A DNA stretch of 58,121 nt. It comes from Oscillospiraceae bacterium. GTDB lineage: Bacteria > Bacillota > Clostridia > Oscillospirales > Ruminococcaceae. Each line of letters opens with the position of its first letter. Position 1 is the first letter of the stretch. Under the pieces are notes generated by a model that did no database searches, was not told the DNA's origin, and saw nothing but the letters and a program-made list of their open reading frames with translations. The translations under genes and the position numbers were made by a program. Of this stretch, positions 52,122-58,121 are shown piece by piece. The stretch is from positions 330,657 to 388,777 of the forward strand of contig JAJQFI010000024.1 in NCBI GenBank assembly GCA_021201235.1. Reading direction: 5' to 3'.

Positions 52122-55085
52122 TTATTCAAGTGTCGAGATGTCAATTCCCAACTCTTCATACTTTCTCGTGATTTCATCGTTGATATCTCTGTTGTACCAG
52201 AGCAACGTGTCTCTCGGGTTAGCGTAGTTGTTGACGACTTCTCTGAATGCGTTGGTTATGTTACGGGTAACGATGTATGTTGCCGGGATAAGGCTAATCT
52301 CGGTTGTGTAATTCATCTGCTCGAGAATCAGCTCATACTCTGACTTCGACCATGAGAGCTGTGTCAGAGCTTCCTGGTTTGCGGTGTCGAAACGTCCGAG
52401 AGGACCCAAGAGGGCTTCGAGTGAACGTCCGTACTGAGCCTGAATGTCGGCTTCGGTGAACCACTTGATGAGCTCCCAGGCGTCTTCCCTCTGTTCGTCG
52501 GAGAGCTTCGAGAAGATTACGGCGCCGGTTGTTGTCGAAGTGGTTGCGTGGTTGACAGTTCCGTCTTCCTGAACGGTTCCGGGTACCAGAGCGAAGTCCC
52601 AAAGACCTCTGATTTCGGGTGCCGCAGTGTAAACCTGATTGTAGAAGGTGTAGCCGGTGATGATTATCGGATACTCACCTGTACGGAATCTTGAGAACTG
52701 GTCGAAGGTCTGCTCGAAGGAGTAGAGAGTATAGAACTCTGTCCACATTTCGAAGCACTCAACCGCCGTGATATCGTCGAATATTGTTGCGGTCTTGGAA
52801 GTGTTGTAGTAATCCATGCCGTTCTGAACCATGAACGTTGCATATGCGTCGAAGTTGAAGCCGACGTTCATATAGCTACGCTGGATAGTCGGGAGCATGT
52901 CGATAAGTTCGTCCCATGTCTCCGGCGGCTCGTCGAATCCGAACGATTCGAGTACGTCGGTTCTATAGAACGTCATCGAGAAGGTCTGTGAAATCGGGAG
53001 TCCGAAGACCTCGTCGCCATATGTATACAGCGTCATGATGTTGTCGGAGAATCTTTCGATTACCTCCTCGTAATCGTCAAACTGTGAAACGTCCACGAGA
53101 CAGTCACGGATGGCGAGCTGGAGCGGCAGGTCGCCGCTTACGAAGAATGCGACGTCAGGTCCCTTTCCTGCAAGCGTTGCCTCAATGATACCGCCCTGAA
53201 CAAGGCTTACATTTACTGCAATGCCGGTTTCCTCAATGAAGTAGGAGTCGATAAGTTCCTTGACGATCTGAGCCTGGTCACGTCCGAGGGAAACCCAGAC
53301 CTCAAGGGCGTCTTCGCCGCCGTCGGAAAGGTTGTTATAGTCTTCGAAGAAGGAAGCTATGAACTGATCCCAGCTGAACTGGAGCGACTTGAAGAAGCTT
53401 TCATCGGTGGATGTGAACTCTATGTCGGCTGAGGTGATTTCGATGAAGTCAACCTCGAGATACTGACTGCGGTAGTCGGTCATCCACTGAGAAAGTGCGG
53501 TGACGTCGTCCTTGAACTGACTGAGCTTTGCGGGGATGTCATCAGGACGTGAAATCATCTTGTCAAGGAGCTGAGCCATTGTTTCGAGTGAAACGGCTTC
53601 TGTTCCGGAGGTTCCCGCGATTTCCTCAATCTTAGCCTTCAGAGCTCTGAGCTCGTCGGCATAGGTCTGGAAATCATCGAGCAAATCGGGAATCTGCTTG
53701 TGAACCATATAGTCGGTGTACTCATCGGGGTCGGAGCCCGTAATCATGAGTATCTGTCTGTAGTAGCTGTTGAGCTCATAGACGAGGTCATCGAGCTCAC
53801 GCATAATTTCGCCGATGTCGCCCGGGACAGCTTCGAGGGTGATGGTGTGCTCGCCCGCTTCAAGATAGAAGTAAAGGGTGTTGCCGTCTTCGTCTGTCGG
53901 AGTTGTAACCGACCAGCTGTTGGAGTAGTAGAACTTGACAGCCTCAGCCTCTTCGCAAGGAATTTCGCCGTCTATATAAATAGTACGGTTGGAGAAGAGT
54001 CCTCTCATTTCATCCTGAATGGCACGGATGCCAATCTTGACCCAGCCGGCTTCCTCCATTGTGAACGTCCATGTAACGCTCATTCCGGAATCCTTCCAGG
54101 TCTCCGAGCCGATGGTGTTGTAAACCTGCTTGGAAGAAGCGGCGGGAGAAGTGAGGTATGTAGAACGGTCCTGAGTAGGATAAATGGTGATGTCCGAGGT
54201 GCTTGTGCAATCTTCACCTTCAAGAAGGATGTAGATGCCGGTTGACTCGGAAGCTACGGATTCGTCGGTGGTAACGGTGTCAACCTCGGTGAGGGAAGCC
54301 GCATCCTCTTCATTGCAAATCTTGAGATAAGCGATTGCGAATCTTGCCTTGTCCGAGTCGATTGTTATTGTGTGCTCGCCTTCGGTGAAGTAGAACTCGA
54401 GCGGGTCGTTATAAAGACCGTCGGTGTCTTCAAAGAAGGTTGTCTGCCATGCGAGGGACTCCTCGAGGGTAGGTCTTACCTGGTTGCCGCTGATATCTGT
54501 TCTGAAGCTGCGGTTACCATCCTCGTCATACTCATAGGAGCTCTCGGAGATAGCCCAGACCTTGCTCAAAAGAATTCTCTCTGCGGTCGAGTAGGGAAGC
54601 TCGCCGTCGATATAGATAGCAAGCTCGATGTCGTTGGCGGTGCTTGCAAGAGCATAATACATAATCTCTATGTTATAGATGCCCGCTTCCTCGACGGTAA
54701 ACGTATACTCAACATACGCTTCCTCTTCCGGGAGAACCAGAGCCTCGACACCGTCGATTGTATCTACATACGCCTCGGTCTCATCGCTGACGTAGGAGTA
54801 GTCGGCGCCGGCGATTTCAATCTCGTCGTCCGGTCTCGGGTCGTCTGCGTGGTTGTCATAGTATGTCGAGTAGCTGTTGGCTCTCGAAGCATCATCAATG
54901 GCTTGTGCGGATGTTTCGGCGACGGAGGTCGTAGATGAAGACGATGCTTCCTCTTCGGAAGTGTCGCTGTCCGCATAAACCGTGCCGACAAACGGCACCA
55001 TCATCGCAAGCGCAAGCACGAGCGACAACGAACGCATAAACAGTCTATTCCCGAACTTATTGTCCCCGAACAGTTTGTTTTTCAC
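52122..55085 (-). CDS. Giant extracellular solute-binding protein with two lectin-like modules
   Basis: 987 residues. Signal peptide with an AxA-like site (GTVYA-DSD) and no lipobox cysteine. Two similar beta-sandwich modules (about 60-250, FTVEEAGIYNIEIMYYALAS; about 255-430, TFTMEEAGWVKIGIRAIQDE), both with a YIDGE-P motif and an EGEHTITI/AGEHTITL strand, as in carbohydrate-binding domains. A helical stretch (430-560), then a cluster-1 solute-binding domain (about 590-987, GKGPDVAFFVSGDLPLQLAI). Normal members are about 400-550 residues. GTG start at 55085 after AAAGGTGG. Ligand likely a glycan (inference). Confidence 0.87.
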   Translation of the reverse strand: MKNKLFGDNKFGNRLFMRSLSLVLALAMMVPFVGTVYADSDTSEEEASSSSTTSVAETSAQAIDDASRANSYSTYYDNHADDPRPDDEIEIAGADYSYVSDETEAYVDTIDGVEALVLPEEEAYVEYTFTVEEAGIYNIEIMYYALASTANDIELAIYIDGELPYSTAERILLSKVWAISESSYEYDEDGNRSFRTDISGNQVRPTLEESLAWQTTFFEDTDGLYNDPLEFYFTEGEHTITIDSDKARFAIAYLKICNEEDAASLTEVDTVTTDESVASESTGIYILLEGEDCTSTSDITIYPTQDRSTYLTSPAASSKQVYNTIGSETWKDSGMSVTWTFTMEEAGWVKIGIRAIQDEMRGLFSNRTIYIDGEIPCEEAEAVKFYYSNSWSVTTPTDEDGNTLYFYLEAGEHTITLEAVPGDIGEIMRELDDLVYELNSYYRQILMITGSDPDEYTDYMVHKQIPDLLDDFQTYADELRALKAKIEEIAGTSGTEAVSLETMAQLLDKMISRPDDIPAKLSQFKDDVTALSQWMTDYRSQYLEVDFIEITSADIEFTSTDESFFKSLQFSWDQFIASFFEDYNNLSDGGEDALEVWVSLGRDQAQIVKELIDSYFIEETGIAVNVSLVQGGIIEATLAGKGPDVAFFVSGDLPLQLAIRDCLVDVSQFDDYEEVIERFSDNIMTLYTYGDEVFGLPISQTFSMTFYRTDVLESFGFDEPPETWDELIDMLPTIQRSYMNVGFNFDAYATFMVQNGMDYYNTSKTATIFDDITAVECFEMWTEFYTLYSFEQTFDQFSRFRTGEYPIIITGYTFYNQVYTAAPEIRGLWDFALVPGTVQEDGTVNHATTSTTTGAVIFSKLSDEQREDAWELIKWFTEADIQAQYGRSLEALLGPLGRFDTANQEALTQLSWSKSEYELILEQMNYTTEISLIPATYIVTRNITNAFREVVNNYANPRDTLLWYNRDINDEITRKYEELGIDISTLE

Positions 55086-55178
55086 TGTGGTATCCACCTT
55101 TCTTCTAAATTGCTCCGACCGGTTCGCGTACAGTTTTCGGTCAGATGCTTCTATTCTTCCTTACAGGTTATAAAAAGT

Positions 55179-56261
55179 TTATTCCGCCTTGCGAATATAG
55201 ATTCGCTCGGCATCCTTGTCAAGGTCAGCCTTGACTCGGTCACCGCCCTTCATTCCGAGCTCTTCGAGATACTCCTTCGGAAGCTGGAGTCTTCCCGTGC
55301 GGTCGAGGACCACAAGCTCTTCGGAAACGAAGTCCGGTTCGCCCTCAGTCACCGATTTCGTGAGCGCTTCGTCCATATCTTCAAGACTCTGCGATTCTTT
55401 CATGATTTCGGCATGCGACTTTTTGATTATTTCACTGGACGTTCTGCCGTCCCTTATTGCTATTACTCTGTCTATCTGTTTTGCAAGCCGCATGTCGTGG
55501 GTTACGATTACAATCGTAATTCCCCTCGTGCGGTTCAGGTCCTTGAAGACCTGCAAGAGCTGATCGGAGGTCTTTGTATCGACCGACCCCGTCGGCTCGT
55601 CGGCAAGAAGAATCTGCGGGTTATTTGCGAGTGATATCGCAATCGCGACTCTCTGCTGTTCGCCGCCCGACATCTGGTCAAGCCTCGAATTCACTCTGTG
55701 GGAAAGTCCCACGGCATCAAGGAGCTCCAGGGCTCTCTCGCGTCTTTGCTTCTGCCCCTGAAGGAGCATCGGAAGCTCGACGTTCTGCTCCGCCGTTAAG
55801 TACGGAACGAGGTTTCTTGCGTTGTTCTGCCAGACAAACCCGACCATGTTGCGCTTATAGAGCATGTAGTCCTCTTCGGTGAACTTGAGAAGGTTTCTGC
55901 CGTTCACGTTGAGAGACCCCGCCGACGGTTTGTCAAGTCCGCCGAGCATATTGAGGAGCGTCGATTTTCCGGAGCCGGAGCTTCCTACTATCGCAACAAG
56001 CTCACCGCGCTTCACCTTCAGATCAAGTCCCTGCAACGCAACAACCTCAATCTGATCTGTCTTGTAAATCTTGACGAGGTTTTCGCATTCGATTGCGTAC
56101 TCCGTGGTGGGAGCCGTTATCTCCTGCTCGTGGTCAAGTATGCGCTGTTTCTTCTTGGATAACTTTTTTTCTTTCGGCTGTTTTTCTTTGGGCTCTTTTT
56201 GCTTCTTTTCTTTTGGTTTCTTTTCTTCGTCCGGAACGGCGTCTCTTATTTCATCAGTCAA
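55179..56261 (-). CDS. LolD/MacB-type ABC ATPase with charged N-tail and SpoVT/AbrB-like C-terminal domain
   Basis: About 360 residues. Tail (about 5-45, EEKKPKEKKQKEPKEKQPKE); ATPase domain (about 55-280) with Walker A GSSGSGKST, signature MSGGEQQRVAIAIS, Walker B ILLADEPT and the LolD-style TGSVDTKTSDQLL. The last 45 residues (VVLDRTGRLQLPKEYLEELG, then MKGGDRVKADLDKD) match the swapped-hairpin SpoVT/AbrB pattern. No ATG fits; TTG at 56261 is preferred (GTG at 56270 possible), overlapping the upstream gene by eight bases. No TOBE domain, unlike MsmX/UgpC. No permease of the FtsX type is in the operon. Confidence 0.85.
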   Translation of the reverse strand: MTDEIRDAVPDEEKKPKEKKQKEPKEKQPKEKKLSKKKQRILDHEQEITAPTTEYAIECENLVKIYKTDQIEVVALQGLDLKVKRGELVAIVGSSGSGKSTLLNMLGGLDKPSAGSLNVNGRNLLKFTEEDYMLYKRNMVGFVWQNNARNLVPYLTAEQNVELPMLLQGQKQRRERALELLDAVGLSHRVNSRLDQMSGGEQQRVAIAISLANNPQILLADEPTGSVDTKTSDQLLQVFKDLNRTRGITIVIVTHDMRLAKQIDRVIAIRDGRTSSEIIKKSHAEIMKESQSLEDMDEALTKSVTEGEPDFVSEELVVLDRTGRLQLPKEYLEELGMKGGDRVKADLDKDAERIYIRKAE

Positions 56262-56931
56262 TAATCTCACCGTCCTCCAAAGTGTAAACCCTGTCGGCAA
56301 TCTCCAGCAGGCTCGGGTCATGGGTCGTCATGACTATGGTCATCTTTTCTGTGATTACAAGCCTCTTGAAAAGCTCGACGATGTGGTGACTGGTCGCCGT
56401 GTCAAGCTCGGCTGTCGGCTCGTCGGCAAAGATTATTCTCGGCTCGTGAGCCAGAGCTCTCGCTATTGCGACTCTCTGCTGTTCGCCTCCGGAAAGCTCG
56501 CCGGGGCGATGGTTCATTCTCTTGGCAAGACCGACCTCCTCAAGACACTTCTTAACTCGCTCGTCGCGCTGTGCAAACGGAAACTTCGAAAGCCGAAGAC
56601 CGAAATCGACGTTTTCGTATGCCGTCATCGAGGACATCAGCGCCACCGACTGGAAGACAAACGCCATCTTGTAGCGCCTCAGCTCATCTCTTTTACTGTC
56701 CGACAGCTTTGTGATGTCGGTCCCGTCGAAGAAGACCTCGCCCGAAGTGGGTCTGTCAAGAGCGCCCAAGAGGTTTATGAGAGTTGTCTTTCCGGAGCCG
56801 GAGCGACCCTTCAGAATGGTAAGTCCGCCCTCGTTCACCGTTATGTTGATGTCATGAAGCGCGTGAACAACGCTTCCGTCGCCAATCTGAAAATCTCTGC
56901 TCAGACCGTGTGTTGCTATGATTGTTTCCAT
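56254..56931 (-). CDS. LolD/MacB-type ABC ATPase
   Basis: 225 residues from METIIATHGLSRDFQIGDGS. Walker A GRSGSGKTT, signature LSGGEQQRVAIARAL, Walker B IIFADEPT, H-loop TTHDPSLLEIADRV, and a Q-loop FVFQSVALMSSMTAYENV: all intact. It is the first gene of the operon, and its ATG (56931) follows GGAGGA. The paired ATPases could act as a heterodimer. The LolD/MacB group usually serves FtsX-type permeases, not MalFG. Confidence 0.92.
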   Translation of the reverse strand: METIIATHGLSRDFQIGDGSVVHALHDINITVNEGGLTILKGRSGSGKTTLINLLGALDRPTSGEVFFDGTDITKLSDSKRDELRRYKMAFVFQSVALMSSMTAYENVDFGLRLSKFPFAQRDERVKKCLEEVGLAKRMNHRPGELSGGEQQRVAIARALAHEPRIIFADEPTAELDTATSHHIVELFKRLVITEKMTIVMTTHDPSLLEIADRVYTLEDGEIID

Positions 56932-56959
56932 TGGCGTCCTCCGAAATTGAAATCCGTCG

Positions 56960-56980
56960 ATTTGTGCATGTTGCACAAAT
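56960..56980. promoter_or_regulatory. Perfect palindrome upstream of the ABC operon
   Basis: ATTTGTGCA, TGT, TGCACAAAT: 9-bp arms with a 3-bp centre, 29 nt before the first ATPase start and inside the leader. The core equals the TGTGCA-N3-TGCACA element at 23573-23587. It could be a DNA operator or an mRNA hairpin near the ribosome site. Confidence 0.6.
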
Positions 56981-57121
56981 TCACTGTTTCATCCTCTATA
57001 AACACTTATAAGCAAATTCCTTTTCCGAAATTTTGCACAATCAAGCGGCAAAAAATCTTTGATGAAAAAAGCATTTGCTTGGTAAAGTCTCTCCCTGGCG
57101 GACAAAACCCGAAATCCGTTT

Positions 57122-57205
57122 TCAGAGAAGAACTATTCGGATGACTTCATTCCATGAAAAAGCACAGTCCGGAAGATACTGCCATCCATTTGAGATGATT
57201 TTCAC
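57122..57205 (-). CDS. Possible 27-codon leader peptide
   Basis: GTG start at 57205, 4 nt after AAGGTGG and about 15 nt from the expected 5' end; encodes MKIISNGWQYLPDCAFSWNE plus seven residues. The ribosome site and position near the 5' end are suggestive, but so short a frame can occur by chance, and no regulatory codon run is evident. Confidence 0.22.
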   Translation of the reverse strand: MKIISNGWQYLPDCAFSWNEVIRIVLL

Positions 57206-57228
57206 AAAACCACCTTGTAACATTTTCT

Positions 57229-57257
57229 ATTATATCAAAGAAGAGACCGCTTGTCAA
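57229..57257 (-). promoter_or_regulatory. Consensus sigma-A promoter of the ten-gene ABC operon
   Basis: TTGACA (57252-57257), 17-nt spacer, TATAAT (57229-57234) on the minus strand, all twelve consensus bases. The start is near 57222. Confidence 0.9.
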
Positions 57258-57387
57258 TAACTTATGCCAAAATAAAGTTGCTTGAATCGAACCTATTTTA
57301 GCTGAATTGACAAATGGTCTGATCAGGTAGTCAAAATTTGTGATGTTGTTGAAAGTTTGTTTTGGAAAAGTTGACGGGGATGCAGTA

Positions 57388-57780
57388 TTACTCGGCAAGA
57401 AGTTCCTCAAGATACGCTATATCAATCTCAACATCAGCGTCCATCTCATTATAGAAATAGTTGTCATAGTCGATGCGGGTGGCACTCATGACGACGATAT
57501 ATTCAATCAGGTTGTCCTCGGAATCGTACCATCTTAAAGAGTAACTCCAGCCGTTGTGTTGCCGGCTTGACTCGTCCCGGTTGAAGGTCATCGAATTGAT
57601 GTTGTCGGTGATGTATGCGATAGTCTCCGGATCGGTGATTTCGACCGTCTCTCCCGACGAGCCGGACATAAGAAGAAGCTTGCTTGCGCCGTCAATGTCG
57701 AAAGTGACAGTTTTCTTCGCACAGCCGACCATCGTCAGGGCAGTCGCGAATACTAAAATCAGTGCTAATAATCTTTTCAT
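57388..57780 (-). CDS. Small lipoprotein of unknown function
   Basis: 130 residues, lipobox LTMVGC after a clear signal peptide, then a small alpha/beta domain (KTVTFDIDGASKLLLMSGSS, VEITDPETIAYITDNINSMT, WSYSLRWYDSEDNLIEYIVV). The style is that of small periplasmic-type sensor or inhibitor domains, but the family is not recognised. The ATG at 57780 follows AAGGAGG. No terminator was seen behind it; the ABC promoter lies about 130 bp downstream in the same direction. Confidence 0.82.
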   Translation of the reverse strand: MKRLLALILVFATALTMVGCAKKTVTFDIDGASKLLLMSGSSGETVEITDPETIAYITDNINSMTFNRDESSRQHNGWSYSLRWYDSEDNLIEYIVVMSATRIDYDNYFYNEMDADVEIDIAYLEELLAE

Positions 57781-57861
57781 AATAGTGCCTCCTTGGAAAA
57801 GTTATTCTATAAGTAATACACATTTTGGGGAGGGATTATTGCAGGATGAGTAAAAATTTTT

Positions 57862-57892
57862 AAAAAAAGCACCTGCAAACTGCAAGTGCTTT
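57862..57892 (-). terminator. Terminator after tRNA-Asn
   Basis: AAAGCAC-TGCA against TGCA-GTGCTTT with one mismatch, GTT-type loop, followed on the minus strand by a run of seven Ts (57862-57868). It ends the rRNA-tRNA transcript. Confidence 0.9.
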
Positions 57893-57893
57893 G

Positions 57894-57969
57894 TGGCTGC
57901 CTCTGTCGGGCTCGAACCGACGACCCCCTGATTAACAGTCAGATGCTCTACCGACTGAGCTAAGAGGCA
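57894..57969 (-). tRNA. tRNA-Asn (anticodon GTT)
   Basis: 76 nt with encoded CCA. Acceptor TGCCTCT/AGAGGCA, D-loop AGCTCAGTCGGTAGAGC, anticodon stem CTGACTGTTAATCAG with GTT (complement at 57934-57936), T-loop GGTTCGAGCCC. It lies between a 5S rRNA and a terminator, so it is probably cleaved from the rRNA precursor. Confidence 0.96.
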
Positions 57970-57996
57970 ATACTTAATTTCGGGTCTTATGCGAAC

Positions 57997-58028
57997 GAGA
58001 GCACATAATATAAATAGTATGTGCTCTC
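57997..58028 (-). other. Perfect 11-bp hairpin between 5S rRNA and tRNA-Asn
   Basis: GAGAGCACATA against TATGTGCTCTC around a 10-nt A/T loop (57997-58007 and 58018-58028). No T-run. Probably an rRNA/tRNA processing stem or partial terminator. Confidence 0.65.
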
Positions 58029-58038
58029 ATTTCGTAAG

Positions 58039-58121
58039 TGTCGGCAACACCAATTTTCCCAGGACGTCACCATCCAAGTATCGTAGGCGAGAATGAGCTT
58101 AACTTCTGTGTTCGGCATGGG
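58039..58121 (-). rRNA. rrf: 5S ribosomal RNA, 3' part (runs off the window)
   Basis: The minus strand begins CCCATGCCGAACACAGAAGT then TAAGCTC, the loop A/helix III signature of 5S rRNA, and ends with GGTGTTGCCGACAC. The 5' part lies beyond the window. The exact 3' end is uncertain by one or two bases. Confidence 0.93.

Larger units (their letters stand above)
56932..57228 (-). other. Leader region of the ABC operon
   Basis: About 290 nt between the promoter and the first ATPase. Apart from the palindrome at 56960-56980 and a small reading frame at 57122-57205 no gene is visible. A half-site TTGTGCAAAA lies near 57030-57040. Confidence 0.55.

Noticed and set aside
55179-57257. Lol/Mac-type efflux system in the ABC operon
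   Set aside because: Two LolD-like ATPases are present but no FtsX/MacB-like permease or membrane-fusion protein was found in any frame nearby.

Overview
This window reads as chromosome of a spore-forming, low-to-mid GC Firmicute, class Clostridia, most likely Oscillospirales/Ruminococcaceae-like. The basis is the S10-spc-alpha gene order with adk, map and a KOW gene between secY and infA, zinc-type S14, a cysteine-bearing Adk lid, the yabP-yabQ-divIC-S1 cluster, a SpoVAC homologue, lipoproteins with LxxC lipoboxes, strong AGGAGG ribosome binding sites and consensus TTGACA/TATAAT promoters. Nearly all genes lie on the minus strand; only polA and a two-gene membrane protein/NADAR unit are on the plus strand. 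The genus is inference.

Layout from low to high coordinates. 1-2.4 kb: the start of a KilA-N-like gene, a GH26-type secreted mannanase-like lipoprotein and bioY. 2.5-18.5 kb: a complete r-protein superoperon in the canonical order rpsJ to rplQ. It has a sigma-A promoter about 330 nt upstream of rpsJ, an intrinsic terminator inside that leader (candidate attenuator), and perfect hairpins at each long intercistronic junction. 18.9-22 kb: a palindromic repeat, a lipoprotein, a small DUF6718-like gene, and the S1-domain/DivIC/YabQ/YabP cluster. 22-27.6 kb: an orphan sugar-type binding lipoprotein, two transglutaminase-like lipoproteins and a BtuF/FhuD-like binding lipoprotein. 27.7-31.7 kb: a tightly overlapped RNA-modification operon, dusB-trmN6-rsmI-rimI-tsaD. 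31.8-42.4 kb: polA, a HAD phosphatase, a RelBE-type toxin-antitoxin pair, a sugar isomerase-like protein, secDF, an AlbA_2/ATPase protein and the membrane protein/NADAR pair. 42.4-57.3 kb: a solitary spoVAC, then a ten-gene operon transcribed leftwards from a perfect consensus promoter at 57.25 kb. The right end holds a small lipoprotein, tRNA-Asn and the 3' part of a 5S rRNA, i.e. the tail of an rRNA operon.

The most interesting unit is the ten-gene operon (42971-56931): two LolD/MacB-type ABC ATPases (one with a lysine/glutamate-rich N-terminal tail and a SpoVT/AbrB-like C-terminal domain), a 987-residue solute-binding protein with lectin-like modules and no lipobox, two MalF/MalG-type permease pairs, a membrane-anchored NHL-propeller/TPR protein, a YIP1 membrane protein and a large secreted DUF5696-like protein. 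No FtsX-type permease and no MsmX/UgpC-type ATPase is present. I infer a composite carbohydrate (or glycan) uptake/sensing machine whose wiring is not obvious from known systems. A TGTGCA-N3-TGCACA palindrome occurs upstream of this operon and upstream of the orphan binding protein at 22 kb, suggesting possible common control. All functional statements rest on reading the sequence; no database search was run.
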